A DNA stretch of 64,000 bases from Labilithrix sp. (GTDB taxonomy: Bacteria; Myxococcota_A; Polyangia; Polyangiales; Polyangiaceae). Positions 27,275 through 38,274 of this stretch are shown here, piece by piece (position 1 is the first letter of the stretch; each line of letters starts with the position of its first letter). The notes beneath the pieces were generated by a model that searched no databases, was not told where the DNA came from, and saw only the letters and a list, made by a program, of their open reading frames with translations. A program made the position numbers and the translations under genes. Location of the stretch: positions 54,967 to 118,966 of the forward strand of contig JAHBWD010000023.1 in the NCBI GenBank assembly GCA_019637175.1. The letters are read 5' to 3'.

Positions 27275-28560
27275 TTGAGCCTCGCGCGGATGAGCTGGAA
27301 GTAGCGGTGAGCGACGCCGCTCGCGCGCGCGGCCTTCGTCACGCTGCCGCCGTGGCGCGCGAGGATGCGCTCGACGTAGCGGCGCTCGAACTCCTTCACC
27401 ACGCGCTCGCGCGCGCTGGGGAACGGGAGATCGTCCTCGATGACGGCGCTCAGGAAGTCGAGGCCGTTGTCTTTCGCCTCCTCCGAGCGATACGCCTGAC
27501 CGAGCTCGCCGAGCGTGTTGCGCGCGACGACCGCGCTCTTGAGCTCGCGCACGTTGCCGGGCCAGGGATAGTGCTCGAAGCGCGGGAGGAAGTCCTCGGG
27601 CAGCGCCGACGGGGCCTTGCCCATCTCGCTGCCGCCGACCTCGCTCCAGAAGTGACGCGCGAGGAGCGCCACGTCGCCTTCGCGCTCGCGGAGCGGCGGA
27701 AGCTCGACGCGCCCGCCGGCGAGGAGGAAGAAGAGGTCGTCGCCGAAGCGACCGCTCGCGACGTCGCGATCGAGATCGCGACGCGTGGCCGCGATGATGC
27801 GAACGTCGGTGCCCGCCATCATCACGTCGCGCAGGCGCGCTTGGACGTCGCGCGAGAGGTTGCCGACCTCGTTGATGAAGATGACGCCGCCGCGGGCCTG
27901 CTCGAGGATCCCGGGCTCGGCGCCGTTGCCGAAGAGGCGCGCGCCGAGCTCGTGCGTCGGCAGCGACTTCGCGTCGAGCATCACGAACGGAGCGTCTTTG
28001 CGGCCGCTCGCGAGGTGGAGCTCCTCGGCGACGAGCTCCTTGCCCGTGCCCGCCTCGCCCTCGATGAGCACCGGCTTGTCGTTCGCCGCGAGGCTCGCGA
28101 GCACCGGATAGAGCTTGCGCATCGCGTTGCTCTCGCCGATCACGCGGCCGAACGACGCCGACTGCGCGAGATCGAGGTAGCAGGGCGCGTCGCGGCGAAC
28201 CGACATCACGCTGCGCCCGACGCGGATGGCCTCGCCGCCGTGCAGCGTCGCCTCCTTGATCGCGACGCCGTTGACCGTCGTGCCGTTGGTCGATCCGAGA
28301 TCGATGAGCTGGAGGTTGTCGGCGTTGACCGCGAGCGACGCGTGACGGCGCGAGACCTCGGGATCGGTGAGCCGGAGCGAGCAGACGGGGCTCTGACCGA
28401 GGAGGGCGCGCGGGCCGTTCGCGTCGAGCGTGATGACCTTGCCCGTGTCCGGTCCTTCGACGACGTGGAGCACGAAGGTGGAGCCCGAGGCGGCCGCGCG
28501 GGTGAAGCGAGCGCGCCTGAGCGTGGCGATTTCACCGGGCCTGCTGACGATGTGCGACAT
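27271..28560 (-). CDS. FHA-domain protein with degenerate sigma-54-activator AAA+ domain
   Basis: 429 residues. An FHA domain (about 28-115; SRRHA and STNGTTVNG) binds phosphothreonine. An AAA+ domain follows (about 137-350) with intact Walker A GEAGTGKE at 168-175. After LFG (209-211) the GAFTGA loop is absent, Walker B reads VIFINE (Asp to Asn), and the arginine-finger segment FR-DL-YRL is FGDDLFFLL. It therefore probably neither remodels sigma-54 nor hydrolyses ATP normally. A Fis-like HTH (about 395-429) ends the protein. The upstream kinase in the same operon is the natural source of the phospho-signal; this is inference. Confidence 0.88.
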   Translation of the reverse strand: MSHIVSRPGEIATLRRARFTRAAASGSTFVLHVVEGPDTGKVITLDANGPRALLGQSPVCSLRLTDPEVSRRHASLAVNADNLQLIDLGSTNGTTVNGVAIKEATLHGGEAIRVGRSVMSVRRDAPCYLDLAQSASFGRVIGESNAMRKLYPVLASLAANDKPVLIEGEAGTGKELVAEELHLASGRKDAPFVMLDAKSLPTHELGARLFGNGAEPGILEQARGGVIFINEVGNLSRDVQARLRDVMMAGTDVRIIAATRRDLDRDVASGRFGDDLFFLLAGGRVELPPLREREGDVALLARHFWSEVGGSEMGKAPSALPEDFLPRFEHYPWPGNVRELKSAVVARNTLGELGQAYRSEEAKDNGLDFLSAVIEDDLPFPSARERVVKEFERRYVERILARHGGSVTKAARASGVAHRYFQLIRARLK

Positions 28561-28580
28561 GAGCTTGTTCTCCGAGCAGA

Positions 28581-29363
28581 TCAGTGGCGAGGGTCGAAGA
28601 GCCAGGTAGCGGCGGCGAGCGCGATGGCGCCCAGGCCGACACCGAGGGCGACGTTGGCGACGACCAGCTTGTCGCTGAGCGCGTCGCGCATTCCGGGATC
28701 GCACGCCGGCGCGCAGGTCCGGCGCATCTCGTCGGCGTCGGAGTCGGCGTTGAGGCGAACGTAGAAGGAGCCGCCGAGCGCGAGCAGCCCGGTGCCTCCG
28801 AGAATGATGGGGAGCACGGGCACGCGGCCGGACTCCGTCTTGGGCTTCGCCTCGCGCTCTTGCGTGCCGGCGAAGGTGGCGGTGACGGGGCGGTTCTTCT
28901 CGCCCTCGCGCGCGACGACGCGGATCTCGACGTTGCCGCCGCGCGGGCCGATCGCCTCGAAGCGCGCGACGTGAGCGCCCGGATCGAGGGCGACGGCGCG
29001 GCCGTCGAGCGCCGACGAGAGCGCCTCGCCGTCGAGGAGGACGCGCACGTCGGCGATGTCGTGACCGTCCGCGCGCGCGGAGAAGACGACCGTGGGCGTG
29101 TTGGCGTCGAGGTCGACGAGCGATCGCGAGCAGTCCTCGCGGAGCAGCTCGGGGCACGAGGGGTTCGTGCACGCGAGGTAGCTCGCGCGCGCGTCCTTGA
29201 ATTTACGTGCACTTTGCAACGATTGCGCGCGATCGAGGTGGCCGATGCACTCGGCCTTGTCGACCGGCTTGTCGGGGCCGATCGCGCCGTCTTGCGCGCC
29301 GGCGCGGCCGGACGCGAGGGCCACCGCCGCGAACGCGGCGAGCACGTGGAGGCTGCGCGTCAT
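28581..29363 (-). CDS. PEGA-like exported protein with C-terminal membrane helices
   Basis: 260 residues from the ATG at 29363, which overlaps the stop of the kinase gene (ATGA). A signal peptide (to about residue 24, GRAGA|QD) is followed by a Cys-containing helical pair typical of myxobacterial proteins next to kinases, a PEGA-like beta domain (VRVLLDGEALSSALDGRAVALDPGAHVARFEA), and hydrophobic helices near 185-205 and 230-255. It is probably inner-membrane anchored with the body in the periplasm. It may sense or pass a signal to the kinase; no catalytic motif is present. Confidence 0.8.
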   Translation of the reverse strand: MTRSLHVLAAFAAVALASGRAGAQDGAIGPDKPVDKAECIGHLDRAQSLQSARKFKDARASYLACTNPSCPELLREDCSRSLVDLDANTPTVVFSARADGHDIADVRVLLDGEALSSALDGRAVALDPGAHVARFEAIGPRGGNVEIRVVAREGEKNRPVTATFAGTQEREAKPKTESGRVPVLPIILGGTGLLALGGSFYVRLNADSDADEMRRTCAPACDPGMRDALSDKLVVANVALGVGLGAIALAAATWLFDPRH

Positions 29364-30967
29364 AGACATTCGGCCTTGTAGTGACGGTGGCCCTCGGCAT
29401 CGACGACGTACGGCAAGCGGCACGACGTCGGCTTCGGATCAGGGGTGGTGGGGATCGGTGCGGTTTCGGAAGTCGTCGCGATCGCGGGCGCGACCTTCGG
29501 CGCCGAAGGCGCGTGCGCGCGGGCGACGACGCGCGGCGCCGCGACCGGGGCCTCGGCCTTGACCGTCGCGGGCGCGACGGCGATCGCGCTCGCCTCGTTC
29601 TCGGAGATCGTCGCCGCAGCCGGCGGGGCGATCGTGCGCTCGGCGGTCGCGACGGAACGATGCGCCGCCGCTGCGTGCGCGTTCTCCGCGCGCATCGCGC
29701 GGCCCGCGACGACCCCCGCCACGGCGAACGCCGCGATCCCGAGCACCATCGCCACGCGCGAAGACGCGCGCGGCGGCTGCACCGGCGTCACGACGGGCGG
29801 CACGCTCGGACGCGAGACGAGCGAAGCGATGGTCGCGCGCTCGAGCGCGGCCACGATCGCCTCGGCGTTGTCGGGGCTCAAGCGCCCGACGCTGGCCCGG
29901 CCGTCCGCGTCGACGGTGGCCGGCGTGAGATCGCGCGAGGATCCGATCGCGACCGGCGGTACCGCGCGCGGACGCGTGAAGCGCTTCATCCACGCCGAGA
30001 TCTCGGTGCGCGGCAGGGGCGCGGCGATCGCGGAGAGCGCCTCGGCCATCTCGAGGGCGCTCGAGAAGCGATCTTCCGGCTTCCTCGCGAGCGCGCGCAG
30101 CACGACGGCGTCGAGCTCGGGCGAGATGCCGGCGACGCGCGAGCTCGGCGGCGCCACCGTGGCGGTGTCGATGCGACGAACGAGCGCCTCCTCGTTCGGT
30201 CCTTCGAAGAGGCGCGCGCCGCAGAGGGCCTCCCAGAGGAGAACGCCCGCGGCGTACACGTCGACGCGACGGTCGACGGCCTCGCCGAAGAGCTGCTCCG
30301 GCGGCATGTAGGGGATCTTTCCTTTGATCTCCCCCTCGCAGCTGTGGTGCGCGCTGCTGCGCGCCTTGGCGACGCCGAAGTCGAGCACGCGCGCGAGGCC
30401 GTCCAGCCCGACGAGAACATTCTGCGGAGAGACGTCGCGATGGATGATCGCGAGCGCCGCGCCGTCGTCGTCACGCGCCTCGTGAGCCTCGTGGATGCCG
30501 AGGAGGACGTCGTGGATGATCGCGCACGCGACGGCGACGGGGATCTTCTCGCCCGCGTCGCGAACGAGACGGATGAGGCCGGCGAGCGACTCGCCCTCCA
30601 CGTACTCCATGACGATGAGGAGGTGGCCGCCGTCGGCGATGATGTCGAGCGTCGGGACGATGTTCGGATGACGCAGGCGCGCCGTCAGGCGGGCCTCGTC
30701 GACGAACATCGACGCGAAGGACGGATCCTTCGCGTACTGCGGGTGCATGCACTTGATCGCGACCAAGCGCGAGAAGCCCATCGGCCTGCGCATGCGTCCG
30801 AGGTAGACGGTGGCCATGCCGCCGGTCGCGAGCTCGCCGAGCAGCTCGTAGCGATCGCCGTCCGCGGCGCCCGCGCCGGGAGCGTGCATCTTCCACGCAT
30901 CACGAAGCGAGGGTTTCGATCCCTGCGCTTCGCGTCGCGTAGCTTCTGTGGCGACGCTCGTCTCCAT
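29360..30967 (-). CDS. Transmembrane Ser/Thr protein kinase
   Basis: 535 residues from the ATG at 30967, chosen for an upstream AGAGGA-type site; a TTG ten codons earlier is less likely. The kinase domain (about 40-310) has glycine loop ATGGMA, Lys72, HRDVSPQN with Asp178 and DFG at 196-198. HRDVSPQN rather than HRDIKPEN is a common myxobacterial variant. A membrane helix (VAMVLGIAAFAVAGVVAG) lies near 415-435, leaving a Pro/Ala-rich periplasmic tail with two terminal Cys. It heads the kinase/PEGA/FHA/FG-GAP operon. Confidence 0.93.
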   Translation of the reverse strand: METSVATEATRREAQGSKPSLRDAWKMHAPGAGAADGDRYELLGELATGGMATVYLGRMRRPMGFSRLVAIKCMHPQYAKDPSFASMFVDEARLTARLRHPNIVPTLDIIADGGHLLIVMEYVEGESLAGLIRLVRDAGEKIPVAVACAIIHDVLLGIHEAHEARDDDGAALAIIHRDVSPQNVLVGLDGLARVLDFGVAKARSSAHHSCEGEIKGKIPYMPPEQLFGEAVDRRVDVYAAGVLLWEALCGARLFEGPNEEALVRRIDTATVAPPSSRVAGISPELDAVVLRALARKPEDRFSSALEMAEALSAIAAPLPRTEISAWMKRFTRPRAVPPVAIGSSRDLTPATVDADGRASVGRLSPDNAEAIVAALERATIASLVSRPSVPPVVTPVQPPRASSRVAMVLGIAAFAVAGVVAGRAMRAENAHAAAAHRSVATAERTIAPPAAATISENEASAIAVAPATVKAEAPVAAPRVVARAHAPSAPKVAPAIATTSETAPIPTTPDPKPTSCRLPYVVDAEGHRHYKAECL

Positions 30968-31305
30968 CCGTCCTCTTCCCCGAGAGGCATCGAGCAAACT
31001 CAGTGCCGTCGCGCGATCTGCGCTGTTGTCTGCTCGACATCGCTGTTTTAAAGCGCACGCTCGCTTTGCCCTTCATTTCCCCCTGATATCCCACATCGAA
31101 ACGACGGATCGCGAGACCGGATCGCCTTCTCCACGGGCGGTGTCGCGCGCCCTCGGATCCAGATCACCCTCCGATTTCCGAGACAAACGAGAGACAAACG
31201 CCGTCGAAGGGGGGGTGATCCCACATCGAGCACGCGTGTGGTCCACGAGGTGCAGAACGTCACTCCCGAGCCGGGCAACTCGCCGGGCAGCCCACGGAGG
31301 ACGCG
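30968..31305. other. 338-bp divergent intergenic region with direct repeats
   Basis: No gene is seen between the kinase start and the Cys-rich lipoprotein start. It holds two exact copies of ATCCCACATCGA (31088-31099 and 31218-31229, same orientation, 130 bp apart) and an 11-bp tandem repeat GAGACAAACGA/GAGACAAACGC (31180-31201). A strong GGAGG at 31296-31300 serves the lipoprotein gene. Both divergent promoters presumably lie here; the repeats are candidate regulator sites. Confidence 0.6.
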
Positions 31306-31830
31306 ATGAACGTCAACAAGTGTTTCGGTTTCGGTGTCGTCCTCGTCGCGATCGCGACCGCGTGCTCGGCGCCGGTCATCCCGAACGACCTCGGCGAAAA
31401 CGAAGGCAACGTCGGCGGCAAGAAGCCGAGCAAAGAATCTCCGAGCTCGGGACCGAAGCAGGACACCAACCCCAACGAGCCCGCGCCCGGCCCCGGCGAC
31501 CAAGAGCCCGCGCCCGGCCCCGACGGCACGCCGGCGCCGGCCAACTGCGGCGGCTCGGCGACGGCCGAGGCTTGCTACACGTGCTGCGACCCGACGGGCG
31601 CCGTCGATCCCGCGTTCGCCGCGTTCGACAACTGCGCGTGTCAATCGCCGGGCGTCTGCGCCGCGCAGTGCGGAAACAACTACTGCACCGGCAACGCGCC
31701 GACCGCCGCGTGCATCGCGTGCCTCGACGGCGCGACCGCGTGCAACGCCGCCGGCGACGCCGCGTGCAACGCCGCCTGCCAGGCCGCGTTCACGTGCGCC
31801 GACGCGAACAAGTGCGACGAGAAGCCGTGA
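31306..31830 (+). CDS. Cysteine-rich lipoprotein
   Basis: 174 residues. The signal peptide ends in ATAC (Cys20). A long Pro/Gly/Glu-rich spacer (about 28-78) precedes a compact C-terminal domain with 16 cysteines in roughly 95 residues (ACYTCCD, NCACQ, VCAAQC, ACIAC, TACN, AACNAAC). Disulfide-stabilised Cys-rich tails on lipoproteins are frequent in myxobacteria and predatory deltaproteobacteria-like lineages; function is unknown. A GGAGG with five-base spacing supports the start. It is convergent with the DUF2490 gene, one base apart. Confidence 0.82.
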   Translation: MNVNKCFGFGVVLVAIATACSAPVIPNDLGENEGNVGGKKPSKESPSSGPKQDTNPNEPAPGPGDQEPAPGPDGTPAPANCGGSATAEACYTCCDPTGAVDPAFAAFDNCACQSPGVCAAQCGNNYCTGNAPTAACIACLDGATACNAAGDAACNAACQAAFTCADANKCDEKP

Positions 31831-31831
31831 C

Positions 31832-32506
31832 CTACGGCTTCTTCGGGACGACGTCGATGAACAAGTAGAGGTTGAGGATGTGGTCGTGCGCCCAGCCGAC
31901 CACGTCCTCGCGGCTGCGGATCATGTAGCCGACGTCGAGGCGCGTCGTGTCGCTCAGCATGCGCGCGAGGCCGAACTCGAGCCGGTTCTGGTTCACGCCG
32001 AGGCCCGAGAGATCGACGAGGATCTCGTCCCACATGAACGGGATCCACTTCGCGCCCTTCGGCGCGTAGTTGACGCGGAGCTGCTTCCGGTAGCGCCACC
32101 TGTGCCCGCTGTCGCGCCATCGCGACTCGAGGCGGTTGCGCTCGTTGAACGTGAAGTCGCCGACGCGACCGAAGAAGTTCGGCTCGACCTCGACGCGCGC
32201 TTCTTGATCGTGCGCGCCGGTGGGCAAGCGGTCGGAGTACACGACGCCGTGCAGACCGACGAACATCCAGTCGGTCGTATAGAGGAGCGGCCCGGTGCGG
32301 AGGAACGCCTGGGCGATGCCCCCCGCCCTCTTGGCGAAGCGAACGTCGGCGGCGACGCGCCAGTCGAGCCGGGGGAACGCCGGCGTGTCGGTGCGCACGA
32401 CCGGCACGCGATTCTCGATCCAGAACCAGGCCTCGCCGTCGGCGCGCGCCGCGCGTGGCGCAGTGAGCGCCGCCATGAGCGCGAGCAAGGCCAGTCTCCA
32501 TCGCAT
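31832..32506 (-). CDS. DUF2490-type outer-membrane protein
   Basis: 224 residues. The signal peptide ends ARA|DG, followed by amphipathic strands with aromatic girdles (AWFWIENRVPV, FNERNRLESRWR, LRVNYAP, LFIDVVPKK) that match the DUF2490 beta-barrel family. The NRLESRWR and NRLEFGLARM strands are typical. The function of the family is unknown. The start at 32506 was chosen because the signal peptide begins there; an open frame continues far upstream but lies antisense to the decarboxylase gene. Confidence 0.82.
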   Translation of the reverse strand: MRWRLALLALMAALTAPRAARADGEAWFWIENRVPVVRTDTPAFPRLDWRVAADVRFAKRAGGIAQAFLRTGPLLYTTDWMFVGLHGVVYSDRLPTGAHDQEARVEVEPNFFGRVGDFTFNERNRLESRWRDSGHRWRYRKQLRVNYAPKGAKWIPFMWDEILVDLSGLGVNQNRLEFGLARMLSDTTRLDVGYMIRSREDVVGWAHDHILNLYLFIDVVPKKP

Positions 32507-32530
32507 GGGCGCCCACTGTAACCTGAGGCG

Positions 32531-33982
32531 ATGGCGGAAGACTCGTTCGATCCTCCCGACTGGGATCGCTTTCGCGCGCTCGCGCACCGGATGGTCGACG
32601 ACATGCTCGATCATCTCTCGACGCTGCGTGACAAGCCCGCGTGGCAGCCGATGCCGCAGGCCGTGCGCGCGTCGTTCGAATCGCCGCTGCCGCGCGAGCC
32701 TCGAGGAGAAGAGGAGGCTTACGCCGACTTCGTACGTCGCGTCCTGCCCTACCCCAACGGCAACCTCCACCCGCGCTTCTGGGGCTGGGTCCAGGGCAAC
32801 GGCACGCCGCTCGCGATGATGGCGGAGATGCTCGCCGCGGGGATGAACCCGCACATGGCGGGCTTCGATCAGGCGCCCGCGCTCGTCGAGCACGAGGTGC
32901 TGCGCTGGCTCGCCGAGCTCATGGGGTTCCCCTCCGGGGCGAGCGGCCTGCTCGTCACCGGGGGCACGATGGCGAGCACGCTCGCGCTCGCCGTCGCGCG
33001 ACACGCGAAGGCCGGCTTCGACGTGCGCGAGGAGGGCCTTCAATCGGGGCGCCCGCGCCTCGTCTTCTACGGCTCCACGGAGACGCACGGCTGGGCGAAG
33101 AAGGCCGCCGAGCTCCTCGGGCTCGGCCGATCGTCGTTCCGCGCGATCGCGGTCGCCGATCATCGGATCGATCTGCGCGCGCTCCGCGAGGCGATCGCCG
33201 CCGACCGCGCGAAGGGCGAGAGGCCCTTCTGCGTGATCGGCACGGCGGGCACGGTGAACACCGGCGCGACCGACGATCTCGTCGGTCTCGCGGCGACTGC
33301 GCGCGCCGAAGATCTGTGGTTTCACGTCGACGGCGCGTTCGGCGCGCTCGCCCACGTCTCCGAGCGCTTGCGCGATCGCGTCGCCGGCGTCGAGCAGGCC
33401 GACTCGATCGGCTTCGATCTCCACAAGTGGATGTATCTCCCGTTCGAGGCCGCGTGCCTCCTCGTCCGCGACGGCGACGCGCATCGCGCCGCGTTCGCGT
33501 CGAGCGCGCCTTACATCGCCGCGACGAGCCGCGGCGTCATCGCCGGAGGCCTCCCCTTCGCCGATCGCGGCGTCGACCTGTCGCGCGGGTTCAAGGCGCT
33601 CAAGGTGTGGCTCTCCTTGAAGGCGTACGGAGCCGACAAGCTCGCTCGCATGATCGAGCAGAACGTCGCGCAGGCCGAGCACCTCGCGCGCCTCGTCGAG
33701 GCCGAGCCCGATCTCGAGCTGCTCGCGCCCGTTCCCCTCAACGTCGTCTGTTTCCGATACGCGCCGAGCGGCGTCGCCGAAGAGGGGCTCGACGCCCTCA
33801 ACGAAGAGATCCTCCTCCGCCTCCAGGAGTCGGGCCTCGCCGTCCCCTCCGGCACCACGATCGACGGGCGATTCGCCATTCGTGTCGCGATCGTGAACCA
33901 CCGGAGTCGACGCGATGACTTCGACGCGCTCGTCGGCGCCGTCAAAGCGCTCGGCGCGGCGGCCTGCGGTGGATGTCGGTAA
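32531..33982 (+). CDS. PLP-dependent group II amino-acid decarboxylase
   Basis: 483 residues, the size of aromatic-L-amino-acid/glutamate decarboxylase relatives. HPRFWGWV and the Ala/Gly-rich cofactor region GLLVTGGTMAST are family features; FHVDGAFG places the ring-stacking Asp, and FDLHKW carries the PLP Schiff-base lysine near residue 302. It should decarboxylate an amino acid to an amine in the cytosol; which one cannot be told. It is divergent from the DUF2490 gene across 24 bp and stands alone. Confidence 0.92.
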   Translation: MAEDSFDPPDWDRFRALAHRMVDDMLDHLSTLRDKPAWQPMPQAVRASFESPLPREPRGEEEAYADFVRRVLPYPNGNLHPRFWGWVQGNGTPLAMMAEMLAAGMNPHMAGFDQAPALVEHEVLRWLAELMGFPSGASGLLVTGGTMASTLALAVARHAKAGFDVREEGLQSGRPRLVFYGSTETHGWAKKAAELLGLGRSSFRAIAVADHRIDLRALREAIAADRAKGERPFCVIGTAGTVNTGATDDLVGLAATARAEDLWFHVDGAFGALAHVSERLRDRVAGVEQADSIGFDLHKWMYLPFEAACLLVRDGDAHRAAFASSAPYIAATSRGVIAGGLPFADRGVDLSRGFKALKVWLSLKAYGADKLARMIEQNVAQAEHLARLVEAEPDLELLAPVPLNVVCFRYAPSGVAEEGLDALNEEILLRLQESGLAVPSGTTIDGRFAIRVAIVNHRSRRDDFDALVGAVKALGAAACGGCR

Positions 33983-34044
33983 TCGCAGACAACCGCCTGG
34001 GGGCGCTGACGCTGCGGGCAAACGGGGCTAGACTTCGTGATCGC

Positions 34045-36638
<2,594 letters not shown>

Positions 36639-36642
<4 letters not shown>

Positions 36643-37229
36643 GGAACGGGGCCGACGTCGCCAAGCGCTGCGTCTGCGTCGAGATCACGAGGCAGCGCGC
36701 CGCGATCGAGGGGATCGACCCCGAGCAGGCGGAGGTCCTCCGCGCGCACTACCCGAGGCTCGTCGAGGTGCTCGATCTCGAGGCGGCGCTGCTGCCGATC
36801 GAGGCGAAGACGCTCGAGGCGGAGCTCGGCGACGTTCCCCGATGGGACAGCCTCGTGGGCTCGACGAGCCTCCAGTGCGCCGTCCTGCTCTGGGCGCTCG
36901 GCCGCGTCGATCGGCTGCCGACCGTCGCGTCGGTCGACGACGGCTCCTTCCTCGACGACCTCGGTCGATGGTCGTTCCTCGGCATCGCCGACATCGACGT
37001 GCTCAAGGCGTCGATCGAGACGGCGGAGCTCCGCGACGGCCGCGAGATGAGGAAGGCGTTCGAAGCGGCCGAGCGCTCGCTCTCCGACGCGAGCCGGCTC
37101 ATGCACAAAGGGATCGCGAAGGTCGAGAAGCTCACCGCCGGCGGCGAGGCGGAGCGCTCGGATCTCATCGCCTTCAGCGTCATCGCCGGTCTCGCGTGGG
37201 TGCTCGACCGCGAGCGGTCCGACTACTGA
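36639..37229 (+). CDS. DUF4272-like cytosolic protein
   Basis: 196 residues from a GTG overlapping the amidohydrolase stop (GTGA). VLLWALGRVDRLP near residue 88 and the surrounding helical pattern resemble DUF4272, a family of unknown function often near secretion or toxin loci. The helical C-terminus is rich in Glu and Arg. No signal peptide is present, so it does not follow the exported upstream product; translational coupling is still likely. The 3' end overlaps soxR by seven bases, convergently. Confidence 0.7.
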
Positions 37230-37699
37230 CGCGGCGTCTTCGGCGATCGCGACTGCGGGTCTCCGATCCAGAAGCGAGGACCGGGCCCGCGTTTGCCCGC
37301 GCGATCGCCGGGGTTCGCCAGACGGCAGCGATCGAGCGAGAGGCAGCCGCAGCCGATGCACTCGGTGAGGCCGAGCCGCAGGCGCTCGAGCGCGGCGATG
37401 CGCTCCTCGATGCGCGACTCCCAGCGGCGCGAGATGCGCGACCAGTCGCGTCGGCTCGGCGCCTCTCCTCGCGGGAGCCGCGCGAGCTCCTCGGCGATCT
37501 CGTCGAGCGAGAGCCCGACCCGCTGCGCGAACACGATGAACGCGATCTGGCGGAGCACCGCGCGCCCGTAGCGCCGGTGGGCGGCGCCGGAGCGGATCGA
37601 CTGGATGAGGCCCCGCTCCTCGTAGAAGCGCAGCGCCGAAGCCGCGACGCCGCTCCGGCGGACGACCTCTCCGATCGTGAGGACATACGAGGGCTTCAC
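37223..37699 (-). CDS. soxR: Redox-sensing MerR-family regulator SoxR
   Basis: 158 residues, the usual SoxR size. The N-terminal MerR HTH (IGEVVRRSGVAASALRFYEERGL) is followed by a dimerisation helix and the 2Fe-2S cluster motif CIGCGCLSLDRC: Cys114, 117, 119 and 125, with the exact C-x2-C-x-C-x5-C spacing. Oxidation of the cluster by redox-cycling compounds or superoxide activates transcription from promoters with an overlong spacer. Exactly such a promoter lies 28-60 bp upstream, pointing at the divergent hemerythrin-like gene. Confidence 0.97.
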   Translation of the reverse strand: MKPSYVLTIGEVVRRSGVAASALRFYEERGLIQSIRSGAAHRRYGRAVLRQIAFIVFAQRVGLSLDEIAEELARLPRGEAPSRRDWSRISRRWESRIEERIAALERLRLGLTECIGCGCLSLDRCRLANPGDRAGKRGPGPRFWIGDPQSRSPKTPRQ

Positions 37700-37726
37700 C
37701 CCTTCGAGGAAATCACGAGGGCGGGC

Positions 37727-37757
37727 TTGATCTCAAGTTAACTTGAGCTTCTAGACT
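37727..37757 (+). promoter_or_regulatory. SoxR-dependent promoter with perfect SoxR box
   Basis: CTCAAGTTAACTTGAG (37732-37747) is a perfect 16-bp palindrome identical to the core SoxR operator known from enterobacterial soxS promoters. It sits between TTGATC (37727-37732) and TAGACT (37752-37757), whose spacing is 19 bp, the overlong spacer that MerR-family activators correct by DNA distortion. The expected start of transcription falls at or within a base or two of the ATG at 37765, so the mRNA is probably leaderless. Confidence 0.9.
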
Positions 37758-37764
37758 CGAGACC

Positions 37765-38274
37765 ATGAGCAACGCCGGCCCTCGCCTCACGCCCGCCCCC
37801 GCCGATCCCTTCGTCGCCCAGCACGCCGGCCTCGTCGAGATCCACCACGCCCTCGTCGGCTCGCTCCACGCCGTGGCGTCCGCCGCGAGCGCGCCGCTCG
37901 ACGTGCTCGTCGGGCAGGCGCTCGCCGCCGGACAGTTCCTCCTCGGCCATCACCACGTCGAGACGACGGTGCTCTTCGCCGGCTTGCGCAGACGCGGCCG
38001 CCTCCGGTCCGCCGACGCTTCGTTCCTCGACGCGTGCGACCGCGAGCATCACGAGCTTCATGCGGTGTGCGAGCGGCTCCTCGCGAGCGCGGGCGCACCG
38101 CACCCGAAGGCTGACGAGATCGTCGCGCTCGCCGGCGAGACCCGCGCGATGCTGGCGCCGCACGTCCACGAGGAGGAAGCCGGGCTCGCGCCCGAGCGCC
38201 TCCGCGCGATGATCACCGTCGAAGGCCTCGCCGAGATCGCGCGCGAGCTCGAGACGCTGCGACGAGGAGGTTGA
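37765..38274 (+). CDS. Hemerythrin-like domain protein
   Basis: 169 residues, one four-helix hemerythrin-like bundle. Candidate di-iron ligands are spaced as in the family: His20/His27-28, His62-64 with Glu66 (HHHVETT), His95-96 and His99 (REHHELH), His133/135 with Glu137-138 (HVHEEE). It likely binds oxygen, NO or peroxide, or stores iron. It is transcribed from the SoxR promoter directly upstream and has no Shine-Dalgarno site, consistent with leaderless translation. A direct link of SoxR to a hemerythrin is the notable point. Confidence 0.88.
   Translation: MSNAGPRLTPAPADPFVAQHAGLVEIHHALVGSLHAVASAASAPLDVLVGQALAAGQFLLGHHHVETTVLFAGLRRRGRLRSADASFLDACDREHHELHAVCERLLASAGAPHPKADEIVALAGETRAMLAPHVHEEEAGLAPERLRAMITVEGLAEIARELETLRRGG

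Noticed and set aside
31230..31305. GC-rich leader of the Cys-rich lipoprotein considered as a riboswitch
   Set aside because: No recognised aptamer core, including none of the conserved c-di-GMP or cobalamin elements.
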